Below, in pieces: positions 11,937 to 25,191 of a stretch of 64,000 nt of DNA. The notes under the pieces were generated by a model, which saw only the letters and a list, made by a program, of their open reading frames with translations, was not told where the DNA came from and made no database searches. The first letter of the stretch is position 1, and the number at the start of each line of letters is the position of its first letter. This DNA is from Ambrosia x helenae (Eukaryota; Streptophyta; Magnoliopsida; Asterales; Asteraceae), in assembly GCA_030844895.1 (NCBI GenBank), contig CM061231.1, positions 83,920,706-83,984,705 on the forward strand, given 5' to 3'. A program made the position numbers and the translations under genes.

Positions 11937-12620
11937 GTCTCCCCTACTTTAGGAAACTTCGTCCCGAAGGTATTAAAAACACATGGTTTAGGTAAATGCT
12001 TGGACGGTTATAATTTAGTTTAAAGTGTGGCAGAAGTTTTATGGACACTAGGATAAAGTGTTACATATGAGTTATGAGGGTTGGATTACGATAGTCTAAA
12101 ATAACGAGGGGGAATAAACACCAAACCTAAGTTACATGAGATAATAGACTATGGATGAGCTAAATGAACTACCAAATAACTAGGGTTTGTTTTTGGCTCG
12201 ACCCCAAATCTCATTTCCGATGTATCGTTAGTGTTTCTTACCAAAGTCCTAATAGAATTTCACACCACCCTAACGTACCTGTAATTTCATGATTACGTGT
12301 TTTGTGTCCTTCTATGACTCTAAACACACATGTAAGTAATGCAAAATAACCTTGTGATTGAATTGTATACAATGTATCCAAAAATGAGTTCAACTGTTGA
12401 GCAGGAAAAAGACTTCTACCAGTCAGTGAGTAAGAACCTCTACCGATTACTGAGCAGGTTCGATAGCCTCCACCAGTCGTTGAGCAGGTTGTAGGGCCTC
12501 TTCCGACTATTGAAAAGGCATGATGACCTCTACCAATCGTTGAGTAGGTTATTTGGTACTCTACTAACTGTTGAGCAAGTACTTCATCCTCTATCAGTTG
12601 TTTGATTAAGTGTAACAATT

Positions 12621-12656
<36 letters not shown>

Positions 12657-14290
12657 CACATAAGTTGCAAATTGATAATACATACATGTAAGCAAGTTTG
12701 TAAATGCATCAAGTGTCGAGTATAGCATGCGAGTTGTAATAGAGTTGCCCTAGACAAGGTTAATGACTCTAGGTGTGTCTATAGCAAATAGTTCTAGTAT
12801 CAAATGTTCAAATATGGTAGATAATCGAATCCTCATGTATAACTAAGGGTTAAGTTTGATGCAACACACAATCAAGTTTCAATAGTTTGGTTAACATGGG
12901 TAACTAGTTCATGTTTGAGAAGGTGACGGATATGAGTCTAATTCTTGAGGGGATGGTGAAAAATCTTGAAGCAGAATTAAAGTTGTGAGAGATAGTGAAT
13001 GTGAAAATAGTTGACAAGGAGTTTATTTTATAGTAAGGAGATTATGTGGCAGTGCAAATTTTGGGGTTTGGATCAACGGTTAGAATCAAGCGTATGAGAA
13101 AACATGATCGTGGTATTTTCCAAAAATTTGTAATAATTCGAACAAGTTTAAAATAAGTAGGTGTCAATGGAAAAATTGTAGAGTAAATTTTATTCCTGTG
13201 GATGGAAAGATTTTATTTTCAAAATTTGGTTTTGTAGGTAAAGCAAAAGTCATTAAATAGTACAACTAAATTGATTTAGATCAAAATATTTCGATGAGTC
13301 ATAGGTTTTAAACACGATGTCGGATTTCAAAAATCAAGGATTTGTTCAGACGTTTTGTATAATAGGTTTCGAGTAATACATAAAAGAAGTGATTCTTAAT
13401 ATATTAAAACTTTTTTTTTTTAGGATCATTTGTTACACCAGTAAATTGTTACACCAACATTTGAAATTTAGAAAATGAGTTTGTGGAATAAAAGGCTTTT
13501 TGACAAAAATATTTATTTGCTTTAGTTTGTGAAATTCCTAGGTAATGAATATTTGACATAATTTAGTACTCTTTAATGTTGGTGCTAGAGTATATCCTAT
13601 AAATAGGTTACGAGATGATAGTTTGATCAAGGATTTTAAAATCTTGAATATGATGAAACTTGATGGTTGAGGGTGTCTTTAAAAAAATATGTATAGAGGA
13701 GAAGTTTAAAATAAAATTGGCCCGAAGGTAATACGATATAAGAAGTAAAATATGTAATATGTTGTAAAGAGAAATATATGATTTGGGTTGGATGTTAAAA
13801 ATAATTAAACAAGCGGGTAATATTACAAGTTTGTAAAATGAAATATGATTTTGAGATTCACAAATGATTCATGGAATTTAGGCTAACGAGGGGATTATAT
13901 GCGGAAGAAAATAGATTTGAATTGCGAAAATTTTGAGATTTAAATCTTATAATTTAAATGAGAGGGAGATGATATAAATGGAAATGAAACACAAAGATTG
14001 TTAATATTTAACCACGAATAAACGAAAATGTTGGCTTATCAAAACAGATCAGACTTAAGTCTAAGGAATTTGCCCTAATAATCTAGGAATACATTAGGAT
14101 TTCAACAAGTAAATGAAAGAGAGTAAGCAAGACCAAGCTAGGGTGAGAATAAGGAGGAGAATATGGATAGAAATAAGGATAAGGTAGAGCAACAAGCAAC
14201 TAAAGCAAGTACTGATTAATGTCCTAAGGCTATAGACTAGATTATTTCTCTAATAACCTAATTCCCTATAACCAAGGCTCTGATAACAAC
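11937..14290 (-). mobile_element. element A internal region (no gag/pol)
   Basis: On the minus strand it begins with a tRNA-iMet-like primer site and a leader (GAGCCTTGGTTATAGGG) nearly identical to that of element G. It ends in AAAGTAGGGGAGAC, the PPT. A short inverted repeat, CTTCG-GGA-CGAAG (11957-11969), precedes the PPT. The only notable frame is the repeat ORF at 12238-12687. A 30-odd-nt T-run (12620-12653) suggests slippage or an old A-tail. The rest is AT-rich and non-coding. Confidence 0.8.
12238..12687 (-). CDS. repeat-peptide ORF of element A
   Basis: A 149-codon minus-strand frame opens with a Met, crosses the poly-A tract (a Lys run), then LAQQLVEYQITYSTIGRG. It continues with near-repeats of ten residues (HHAFSIVGRG, PTTCSTTGGG, YRTCSVIGRG). 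The same repeat frame is open in element G (42734-43090). No known domain is recognisable. It may be a real low-complexity peptide or a by-product of a 30-bp tandem repeat. Its start is doubtful, because the Lys run is a homopolymer. Confidence 0.35.
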
Positions 14291-15916
14291 TGTAACACCC
14301 CAACCGATGGCGGAAACATCGAGGTGTCACGTATGAATGATTGTTCAGTAGCTCATGGTAATACATATGTTTAAATAATTCTTTATTTCATTACAAAATT
14401 GAATTACATTAAAGTCTACATCAAATAATCAAACAAAGCTTAAAACTTCAGATATCTCCTCATGCTAGGTCTAGACTTCAAGCATCAGTATTTCCTGTTG
14501 AGTTTGGAAAAAATGGGGGGGGGGGGGTCAACTAGAAGTTGGTGAGAATACATAAGCCATGTCAAGCAATTAAGTTTAAGAATAAAAGTTTAGCAATTCA
14601 TATGTCTACCGTAAGTTTAAGTCTACATGAATAAACATGAATTGTTGTATGCACATAATCAAACCTCCGACTAGTTTAGGTCCATCCCGTCATCCACGGT
14701 TCACCTCAATATCACGTTGGAACGATAACAATCACCCGCACTCCCCATAAAAGATGGTCAACGAATCTAGGTGGGATTGTCAATCCAATAGATCTATTAT
14801 TGAGTATCGCCGGCTTGGCCATAGCTAATGATTATGTATGTTGAAGTTTAAGTCTAACTGTTGTTGTCTAAATCATGAGGCATTAAAGTTTACAACTAGA
14901 CATGTATGTAGAATTGCTTAAGTATAATGTTGCAAGTATAAAGAATTGCATAAACATGGTTACGTAAACTCACCTGAAATTCACTGTGCAAGTACTAGCA
15001 AGTAGCAACAAATCTGAATTTGGATAAATCAAACTCTTGTATCCTATTACAAATAAACGATGCCTTAAATTTCTAATGCAATAAACTTGTCTCGTTTCTT
15101 AGTTGTAAAGATAGTTATTCAACTACCTAGACTCGTATTGTAAGCAATACGTGTCTTGATGAGTGTAGGATTTATCGAACCGATAGTAACTTGGTTTAGA
15201 TTCGCGAAAATATATACGTGTGCATGGTTGTTTAAATAAATACTTCATTATAATATACTGTGACAACCGGCAAATTTCGTACAACGATTAACGTGAAGCT
15301 AATCATGTTTTAGAAATAATTAACATGGTTTAAGGTTAATTATGGTTAGTTGAGCTAATATGAGTCCTACGATGTCCTTTTGAAAGTTCGTTGAAGTCTT
15401 GATGCCTTTAAAGAAAGACTTCGCGTGTTTAACGTAACGAACTGACATCAGCAAAAATTTGTCAACTGGAATAACATAAGCTTATTCTATGAAAATACGA
15501 CATGTATTAACTGTCGATGCGATCGAATGAGAAATCGGCGTGGTAAACGGTCTAAAACGCAGCGTTTTGGATAACGCGGAGAGGAACTGACGTGGGATTC
15601 GAACGTCAAAACGTGTGGTTTTAACCGTTATCGAACTTTCGGAATAATTATTTATTATAAATAACTTCATTTATTTAGTTTCGAAAGTAAACGGGTCGTC
15701 TAAATGAAGTATAGCTCGACCGGATCGATTAACGCGATTTTAACGCGTGTTCCGTTTTCACGCGTCGAGTTACGAAAATAACATTTAAATTGCTCGGTTT
15801 AGTTATGTTTTTCATTTCGAATAAAACCGACTAGTTTTTGTAATTAATTATCGGGCCTAATAATAAACCGAAGCGTTTTCGTTTAAAACGGGTTCGATAC
15901 GCGGTGCACAACCACC

Positions 15917-15941
15917 AACCCTAACCCTAAGTATAAAAAGG
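15917..15941 (+). promoter_or_regulatory. telobox plus TATA box of element B LTR
   Basis: AACCCTAACCCTAA (two telomere-type units) lies immediately upstream of TATAAAAAGG (15932-15941). A pyrimidine-rich leader starts ~25 bp later. The identical site is at 25886-25910 in the 3' LTR. Teloboxes are known cis elements of plant promoters; their use here is inferred. Confidence 0.6.
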
Positions 15942-18422
15942 CACAATAATCTTCTCCTTCTCCATATGGCAGCCGCATACCCTCTCTCTCTACTCTCTCT
16001 CTCTAAAACCGGGTATACCTCTCTCTCTCCTCGAACTCTCCCTCTCTTCTCACTGATACAGAAGCAACAACCACCCAAACCTTGTCGTGGGTGCCGATCG
16101 TCCCTTTTGTGGTGGTTACGAGGTGGAATACGGTCCGAGGTGGTGGTTTCAAGGTAGAAAACGATGGGTGGTGGTGGTTTTGAGGTAGGAGACGTACGGT
16201 AGAGGTAGTGATGGGTTAGGTGGCTGTGCGGTGGTTCTGCAGCCCGAAGCGCGCAGGAAACAACAGCAGAGGGTGGTTGTGGTGGCTGTGCGGTGGTTTC
16301 AGGTCCGATAATGGACAAAAACAGCAGTGGCGCGTAGGTTTTAGCCCAAAACGGGCTGTAAAGGCAGTATAATGGTGGTTCTCGTGGGTCTAGAAGGGTC
16401 GGTGGTGGTGGTACGAGTTGAATGGTGGCCGATCAGCTTAGATCTAGGGGTTTCGAGTGGTTTGTGAGGTGGAGGCGGCCTGTTATGTTGGTATTGGGTC
16501 TCGAAAGTCGGGTTCGGGTGCCTTTGAATGGCCGAAGGTTGTGGTCAGGTAGTGGTGGTCCGATGGTGAGTTGGTTGTGGCTCGGGATGGTGGTTACTTA
16601 CAGAGATGGTTGTAGGTTGTGGTCCGGCGGATTATGGCGGTTCAAGGCGATAAACACAAGGGTTTCAGGTCAAGGGATTAGTTCGAGTGTGGGTTCGTGT
16701 TCGGGTCAGATCTGCCTCGGGTCAGATCTGGTCAACCTTGCTCACGGATTAGGTTTCGGGTACGGATAAACACGGGTCAACCCCGGTCAAACTGAGTCAA
16801 GCTCGGTCAGCTGGTCAACGGGTCAGACCGAGTCAACTCGGTCAAACATGTCGACTCGGTTGAACACGTCGTTCTAGACGCATCAAGTCGCGCGCGCACG
16901 TTTTGGTATAATTATTTGTGTTTACTTTGCATTGCATATTATAATTATAAACACAAATAAAACCGGAGTTTAACTCGCGAACGGACCGAAAATAATAAAC
17001 AGAAAGTATAAGTCGGATGTTCGGTTTCGTATATTAGCGTGACATGGCTAATTATCGGACTTAAATTGTGTATATTTTTATAAATAGTAAAATTTATATA
17101 ATTGTCGAAACGTATAAAGTCTCGTGGATTGAGATTGCGGATAAATGAATTTGACGCCTTGTGATTTGAAATTGATTTTGGGAAATTGTAGACAACTTGT
17201 ATTGTCTGGTTTATACAAAAACAGAGGGAACTCTGCCAAAATTTTTATAAAATCCGAAGCGCAAAGGCGTTATTGTGGTTCGTCTTTATTAACTATTTTC
17301 AAGTGTTTGACAAGACTAATTCGATACAAAATCGCGACGTTTTAATGAAGAGTATTGGAAACAATAATAGTCGATCACGAACAATATTAGCAAAACAAAT
17401 ATATAGTTTTGTCGAGCGTCAATTGTGTCAACTTCAATGGTTTTTGGTAACCAAAACATTGTTAAATGTACGGATTTGAAATACGTAGACGCTCAACTTA
17501 TTGGGGAAAAATTATTTGAAAGTAATGTTTTGAAAGCACTTAAAACACTCGGATTTTGTGAAAAGAAATAACAAATGTTATTAAACGGATTTTAATAACT
17601 ATATTATATTTCCGCAAGGTATATTATCCAAAAATATTTATACAAAGCAACTCCATTTATCCGATTTACGAGACAAGCTATTACTCGGGATGAGTTATGC
17701 GTTTCGTAGTAGTAGTCCAACATGGTTTACACACGAATAGTAACAGGTGCGCGACTTGGGTACTATGTCGTATGTGAACTCATGAATTATGATAAGTCAC
17801 GATCGGTTCGTCGAGTTAAAACACTTAAAGACTCGGGTTAGTACACACGAGTCAAGATAGTCGAATAAACTATCTTTTAACCGGAAAATAAGCTAGGCTC
17901 ATATATGATAGACTTTAAGGTGTCCTTTATTGGTAATTAGGGCACGAGGAAACCGGTCAAAGCTTTGGGCTTTATTTGCTAGCTAAGCATGGAAATTAAG
18001 GTGAGTTTCACGGCCCCATTTTACTGTTTTAACTGGGGGAAAGATATGTTTGTCAAAAGTTATCACATATTGAAATGTTTTCAAAGGTTAAAAAGTGATA
18101 AGTGGCATGATGAGTACTTGAGTTTTTGGTCGCCACTCGGGGTTGGGTCCTCGCTACTGTAACCATTAATTCAGGTAAATGAAACTGAAGGAATATTTGG
18201 ATAGTACTATTGGTGCCTGACAAGGCCCACCCCTAATCGATAGCGTCGATTATGCATCGGCGTATGCCTGGGGTGCACGTATTCTGAACTTAAGTCGTTG
18301 GGTTCCGAGAAACGACTTGGAGCGGGGCATATTTATTAGTCTTGGTTTGGTTATGGGACTCAGGGGATTGCTCATCATCATAATTTGTAGGAGCTAGCTA
18401 CTCCATACAAAGGCCACAAAAT

Positions 18423-18534
18423 GTGCTGGATTTGCACAGGATATAAAAATGTGCTGGATTTGCACAGGATATAAAAATGTGCTGGATTTGCACAGGATGT
18501 AAAAATGTGCTGGATTTGCACAGGATGTAAAAAT
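18423..18534. repeat. 4 x 28-bp tandem repeat in element B LTR
   Basis: Units GTGCTGGATTTGCACAGGAT + RTAAAAAT repeat four times with only an A/G difference between the first two and last two. Each contains the small inverted repeat TGTGC...GCACA. The same four units are at 28393-28504 in the other LTR. Confidence 0.9.
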
Positions 18535-18898
18535 GTCGTATTTACGAAACTAAAACCTGTGAACTCACCAATATTTTATATATTGACGTCTTTTTAAACA
18601 TATCTTTCAGGTAACTAAGTGCTGAACAGGTATGCGGCTAGTACGGTGGAATTTGGGATGTCGGACACTGGTTGGGGGTTTCATCTATTGTTACCATCGG
18701 GTTGGGACATAAACGAAAACACCCCACTTTAAAACTTAATGTTTGTGGTTTTAAGTAATGTTTGAAACCAGGTACTCCTTCCCGACATCTTAATATAATG
18801 ATCTTTTCTAATTAAATATAGTTTGTGTTAATCTTGACTTTGATATGCTTTCGAGCGTCGCGCCACGTGTTTCCGCCATTGGCGTGGTGTGACAGAAG

Positions 18899-18911
18899 TG
18901 GTATCAGAGCC
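18899..18911 (+). promoter_or_regulatory. primer binding site (tRNA-iMet) of element B
   Basis: TGGTATCAGAGCC begins four bases after the 5' LTR end. It is the complement of the plant initiator-Met tRNA 3' end. Confidence 0.88.
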
Positions 18912-20171
18912 AAGGTTATAGCGAACTAGTGTTTTTGAAAAATCTAGACTATAACCAGTTTTGGCTCGAAAACGAAGTTTTCAAAAATAAAACACAACGA
19001 AATATTTTTAGAAAAGAAAGAAAATTGTACATGGATTGTACAAGGGGAAATTCCGACCGACTAGCCATGTGTGTCAATATATAAAATGTTAGAAAATAAG
19101 GATAGGAATGTTTAAATTGTGTAGAGATCCGATTTTCTAACTAGTGCTAGTTAATGCATATAAGTAGTACAGATAGCTTGCCTGTAAGGATATCGTCTCA
19201 CACTTCACTTTAGTCCGCACTTTTGCATCGGTTACCGACATCGACAAGCGGGAAGGACAAGCGGTGGTCTACGACGAACTCACCCGCTTACCTGCGGACG
19301 GGATGATCGGAAGGGCTAACCTTTATCGTGCTAGTGGACGTTGTCGTGTTGCTAATGTTGTGAAGGCGAAGCTAGTCTAGGTCCTTTATTGTGTGAAATC
19401 TTTGTTTTGGATCAGGAAGCTCGGAACTAGCGGGCACCAAAATTACCTGGCAACACCGATTATCATTGCGGGTGCACACGTAATAATAACTTGTGGTGCA
19501 CGGTAACCTAGGTGGGCGCTAGGGCTGGGGTTGGTGATCACTCCTTGCCTTGTCTATTCTTGTACTGTAGGGTCAGTCTTAGCTTTTGATTGGCCAACGG
19601 GCTAAAAGGGAGGTCTTGTTGATATCCCTTGATTTCGATCCTCGCAAACTAAATGAGCTTTCGTCAGCATTACCTCCAAGGTACGAACACGGAAGAGCTC
19701 GAACGTCTACTTCATATGAGTAATCTGACGTAAACCCTCGCATCGGATAGGGACAGGAGATGAAAGCTTCCTTGTATAGGAGTTGAATGCCTCCACTCAA
19801 AGTTCCTCAAAGGAGCGGACATACGAGGATGCACTGCCTACCGAAGAGATGAATGCTTGGTACGATGCGTGGAATGCTAAACCTGGAACCCAGTGAAGAC
19901 TGAGGGTGCGTCCCTGCAAAACCAGTGCGTTTTGAGCACGGGACCCTAAGTGGATCAGTATTGAGATTAGTTGCCCGTGTGCTGCTATGTTATTACTGTG
20001 AGTAAGTCATTCTTGATCTAGCACATGCCCAAGTTGTCTTCGAGGGCCAGGCGTTCCTTCCCCTATTGGAGGGCAGAATCGTCCTTGCTAAGTTAATAGC
20101 TTTGATCAACTTCATCTAGAAGGCATGATAGCCCCCGTCTAAATCAACAATTTCGAATCGGCAAGATCCTA

Positions 20172-20538
20172 ATATATTTATTTAATGGGAAAATAAATAT
20201 ATGGTAAAGTGAGCCGAGTCAGGTGTTGAAAACGAAATGTCAAATCGACAAGATCCTAGTATAATTATTTAATGGGAAAATAATTATACGGTAAGGTGAG
20301 TCGAGTTGATGGTTGAGAAATGTAATATCGAATCGACAAGGTCATAGTATATTTATTTAATGGGAAAATAAATATATGGAAAGGTGAGTCGAGTCGATTA
20401 CGGGAAAAATGAAATCTCGACTGACAAGATCCTAGTATGACTACTTAATGGGAAAGTAGTTATATGGTAAAGTGAGTCGAGTCGGAGATAATTTTATCCA
20501 AGTCAGTTAATATATATGGAGACATACATATATATTGA
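20172..20538 (+). repeat. tandem array of covarying hairpins (period 87-88 bp)
   Basis: Four units carry a 12-bp stem with the constant 7-nt loop AATGGGA at 20172-20202, 20259-20289, 20347-20377 and 20435-20465. A diverged fifth stem is at 20507-20538. Stem sequences differ between units but stay paired: unit 2 swaps T:A for A:T and A:T for G:C; unit 4 changes several A:T pairs to C:G on both sides. Flanks GACAAGATCCTA and GTGAGTCGAGT are conserved, and a short outer helix (TCGAC/GTCGA) is possible. It looks like a structured RNA or DNA module. Confidence 0.85.
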
Positions 20539-21340
20539 ATATAGGATCACGACGTGCGTTTTGCGTCTGAATCTGTCATAACATTTGGGGAGTGAAGCCA
20601 CATTTCGGGAGCCGAAACCGTAAAGCGTGTGACTCGTAATTGTCAAGTGTCACGGAACGCTCTGGCTGACATTGAAATCCCCCTCGAAAAACCAAATAAC
20701 GGACTACTGGAAGTGGTCATGTTATTCTGTCAACTAAACTTACCCATGGGACGGCAATTCCATTGCTCATGTTGCAATGTTGAACGTCCGCTACCCTCGT
20801 CAGGACGACGAGACTGGTTGTTTATTTGGGGTGGCAATTGATGCGAAGTGTTTTCCATCAATCCCCATAGATATTGAGACGTTGCGTCCCTTTGTCACGG
20901 TGTTTTATAAACTAAGGTTGTGAGATCCATTTGTTATGGACAATGTGACTTGTCTAACCTCTTGTCATATTTCGATACTCTCCATGTGTGGCCTGTCATG
21001 AAGGAAAGTTCACTGGCCTTGCTTAGGTAACGGAGAGGCATTTCAGTTGATGACTATCGGTGTTAGGACCAAAATAACATGCAAGAGGACCCTAAGGAGA
21101 AGGATGACTCGGCTGAATTGCCAGAGTCTGTATCGTTTCTATTTTATCGTGGTGTCTCGATAAATCATGGTCCTTCTACCTCTACTATTCTCGTTGTGAC
21201 CAATGTTTTGATACTGGAAAAGATGTTGGTTGGTTTCTAGGTCCTATGGATACTATCTACCACACATCTAATAGCTACGACGGGTCTAAGGTTTCTGCTG
21301 AGCCTGCTGTTGTTGCTGCTATCATTGTCCTATGGCCCAA

Positions 21341-21910
21341 GCGAATCATGTCGTCGTTGCTGAGAGTGTAACTCATACTGAGCGTGTTGAGGATGTTTCT
21401 ATGGCCCTTGTCAAGTTTGATGTTGCTGTTGTTTCGAAGGCTCCTACTAAGATCACTGTCATTGACATAGACATCTATAAGACCCTTGCCAAGCCGCTAT
21501 GATCATGTTTGTGTCACGATGGAGTTCGTTCCTGTTAACTCCATCTCCTTTGAGGCCTTCGTTGAACCGCTCGTTATCATTCCCTGGCTCCTGCCAAGAA
21601 TGGTTCTCAAGCTTGGGTTAAGTCTGTCAATGGTACAGTCGCCATTATTCGAGTGACTTATATCGAGCCTGCAGTCGTTTTCCCTAAGGACGATGTCGGC
21701 CTAATAAGTCTACTAAATTATGTGGAACCCATTGTTCCCATTTCTGTTGTGATGGCGGATGCCTTTGGTGATCCAATCGTTCCTACTAATGAGCCTATGG
21801 AGTATAGGTTTGTGGCTGAGGATACGAATAAGGATTCTATCACCATAAGTGAGCTGAAGCGCACCGGGGTGCGTGCTCACCGTAATAGAGCTTCTTGTAG
21901 TTATGTATAG
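21341..21910 (+). pseudogene. Val/Ala/Pro-rich coding-like relic in element B
   Basis: Two open pieces (21341-21502, 53 codons; 21653-21910, 85 codons with a Met) share a Val-, Ala- and Pro-rich character. Examples are VEDVSMALVKFDVAVVSKAP and YIEPAVVFPKDDVG. They lie in different frames with stops between. I cannot identify the family. It may be the remains of an extra or structural ORF. Confidence 0.3.
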
Positions 21911-24900
21911 TGGACTCGCTAGGTTGTGTGTCGTCCTGCTGTCGTGAATTCATGTTGTGGTGTTACCCCTAACGATTGTGCATTCTTGTAGTTGCACAGT
22001 TTTGCCGACTGCATATCCATGCGGTTGCGTTTCACTGTCGGCGGTGCAGTCCTGTTGTTGTGCTGCTCCTGCAGTGGGGTAGCCTTGTTGTCGTATTTCT
22101 CTGTGTCATGCGGTCCATGTTGCGGTGTTGCCTTGTTGTCATGCTTCTTTGTCGTCATATTGTTCCTGTGCGGTGTTCCCTTGTTGATGTGTTCGTGGAT
22201 GTGTTGTTGTCATGTCATGTTATTTCTACTATCGTATTGCACCGTGAACGTATTGCTACAATTATTGGATGGACTTGATGATGTGATAACTTGTCGTTTG
22301 TTTCACTCTTGGTTCCTTTGGGATAAAGACATTACCCCAAACCCACGTAACCGTTGTTATGTTGCTGAATGGTTGTGTAGTGATGCCATCGATAATGTGG
22401 GAATTCGGGTGTCTAACGGACTTTCCAGTAGTCGTACTAAGACACTCTAGTCCTAGTGTTAGCACATGTATCCCTCTAAAGTTCGAATCTCGTAGTTTGA
22501 GTAATTGACCGAATCATGTGTCGACCTCTTTATATGCTCGCGTGTCTCGTGAGCATTACCTCTTCAAAATCCAAGGCATCAGTGACGCCATGTCCAGCCT
22601 TAACCTTTTACGCGCATTTTGGTCGACTAACCACTCTCGAATCATGTCGGAAGGAAATCCCATGATCCACACATGACGGGGTGAGGCTCGTCTTTGCGAT
22701 AAAGGGATTTCAAATACATCTCGAACTTGAAGGTATCGAGTAAATGTGAGCGATATTATGACCCATACCTTTGGGCTAGTAAGAGTTGAAAGACTCAATT
22801 TATTATTGCTCATCCTAGTGGATTGTTTAACATCATACCTGCCAACGTGTCATGCCGATGACTACAGGAATAACAGTGTGGACCCACCCACAGCGTGTGC
22901 ATTGGTGGAGTCCCCGGTACATGATTCGGAGGTCTTATGAAACCCTGAACCTAGAAGGACATGTAGCATTGTCTACTCTATGAGAGTGCTACCCTACCGT
23001 GATGAGGTCTCCGATCAACTCAGCCCTTCGAATACTGTTGATTATTCCCTAAGGGTAGGTTTATCTTGTCTTGGTGTCGTTGCGTAGATTCTTGGGATAG
23101 TGGAACCCTTTCGACCTTGGGTCAATACAGGTGTTCCCAGTTATTTTACAGTAGCATTGCTCGTACTAGAGCAAAATCCCCTGTCCTTGGCAAACACTGT
23201 TGGAGACACCGAAGTAATATGAGCTGCCAGGTCAGTGCGTTTAGTACCTGACTAACCAAGATGAGCTCGAAAGCTTACATGTTGCACCCATGCGTGTGAC
23301 TACCTGAGTCGTTGAATGGGATGCCTTATTGGAAGGCTCAAGACTACTCCTTGTAGGGCGATCTCGGTCGTTTGTTGCTTAAAGTAACGATTTTGGCGCA
23401 TGAAGCCGTCAAGCCCCAACGTGAGATCTATGCCAGATGTATTCATTATGACTCAATTTCACCTCTTACCTCGAGAGACCCCGAAAGATGGAATATTCGG
23501 CGAGTGAGGATTCCGGGTCAGGACTCCTTTCACTCAGATCTCTGCATAGGAGCTGAAAGTCAATTTAAGGGCATGTGGCCTGTATTGTCCAGAATTGACT
23601 TACTAGGTTGCTAATGACGATAGGACACCAGTGCTCGTGAGGCACCTATAGCAGGACAAGCACTGGGTACCCTTGTTTTGGGTAGTTACCAATGCTCTGC
23701 TTACCGTCTCGGTGGACACTAGCGTGTCGAGATGTTGTCGAGACCCTATCCTCTATTTATTACGGCAACCATACTATGATTGTTCATGTACATCATTCCT
23801 GTGTTGACCAATGTGATGAGGTGATGTGAGCCTCTAGACATTTGTGTTTAAGTCGACTTTTAATTCTCGCGTATTGTGGAATTGTACGGCCGTATGTTGA
23901 ACATACCCAGTCTACTGTCTGGGGAACTGAGGGGTGAAAGTGATGCAAAAACTTTCGACCTCCGTCAGTCCATATTAGGCGCCCTGGTACCACTAACCAT
24001 AATCGCTCATGTGAAAGGTTGTAAGTGAGTGCATAGTGGATTTCAGTCCAGGTGAGGACACAGGAATACCACCCGCTACTATAAACAACCTGGAGCATCC
24101 TCGAGAATGTCGACTGCTTTGTGATCTGGTAAGATCACCCGGTTAGTGAGATTTAAACGAGCGAACCTAATGGTCCTGTCGCCTGAGGTGTCCGGTGGCT
24201 GTGATGGGACACAGGGAAAGATCGATTGCTACTTGGAACCTTCTCATCCCCTACTTGTTTGCAGTTATAATATGAGGCATACGAATAGCCACCTATACTC
24301 TTGGAGAGTCGTGGCTAGACACTAGGTGCCAACGTTCATAATATCGGATTTTAGTAGTTATCCTGCCCCAGGGTGTGCCAAACCTTGAACGCAAGTCTGG
24401 GACACTCAATTTGAGATGGGTATGGGTTACCATTCTTGAACGAATGAATTGTTGTCCTGGACGGAAGTGTCCTGTGTGATACAATTAGTGTCGGTGGCAA
24501 ATCAAATTCGTGTACTTCATCGCCAGATTTTCCTATGTGATAGGAATTATCACCCTAGTGTTCGGGGTGTACTGCTCGAAGTCCTCTGGAGTGCATACGT
24601 GTACGTCTCTAGTACATTGAATGACAGATAGAGATATACACATGAACTGGCTTGAGTTCAAGAGATGACCAACGAATCTGGTAGATTCAAATCTGCTTGA
24701 ATAAGTGGCCAAACCGATCAGGAAGTTGTACTAACAAGGCGTTAGCCTTAGGAACTTTGAATCGGTATAGAACGTTGCTGAGTGTTATACTCTGAAAGGG
24801 TGTTGTTAAGCACGAAAACGGTAATGGGGTGACTTCGCTTAGTACTCCAGTGACTCGGAGATATCGGTTAAAATTGGCCTTGCAACGAACAAGCTCGAAC

Positions 24901-25191
24901 TATCGCAAGAGCTTAGTGGGACTCTTGATGAATCCCGCAAGTCTGGCTTGAGGAAGCATTGTCAATTCCTCGACCGACAGAGTTCAGGTTGACGCAAAGC
25001 TCTACTATTTCGGGAAAACCGATATTTGTGCCGGGTTGCGATACCCAAGAGCTCGGCCGTAGCCGACTCATGACATTGTGTTCGTTAGGACGCTAAGCGT
25101 GAACTGGAGTTCACGAAGAAAAGGGGTAATCGTGTGAGTTGCAAACATCCCGCCCTGTTCAAGGATACTAATGTATCGGATGACTTGAACT

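Larger units (their letters stand above)
15259..18894 (+). mobile_element. element B 5' LTR (3636 bp)
   Basis: It is bounded by TSD TATAC and the PBS. Internal landmarks are a telobox-TATA promoter (15917-15941), a CT-rich leader, a GGT/GTGG-rich stretch (16100-16800), four 28-bp repeats (18423-18534), and a terminal TGTTTCCGCCATTGGCG motif. Open frames are duplicated exactly in the 3' LTR and none looks like a gene. Confidence 0.93.

Noticed and set aside
15857..16318. 153-codon minus-strand ORF in element B LTR
   Set aside because: It is the antisense of the GTGG/CT-rich LTR leader, present identically in both LTRs, with low complexity and no domain.
18423..18534. CRISPR-like regular repeats
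   Set aside because: The units are contiguous with no variable spacers, lie inside a plant LTR and recur in the partner LTR.
22000..22450. Overlapping Cys/Val-rich ORFs in element B interior
   Set aside because: Composition comes from TTGTTG/GTTGT-rich DNA. The frames overlap one another and show no domain.
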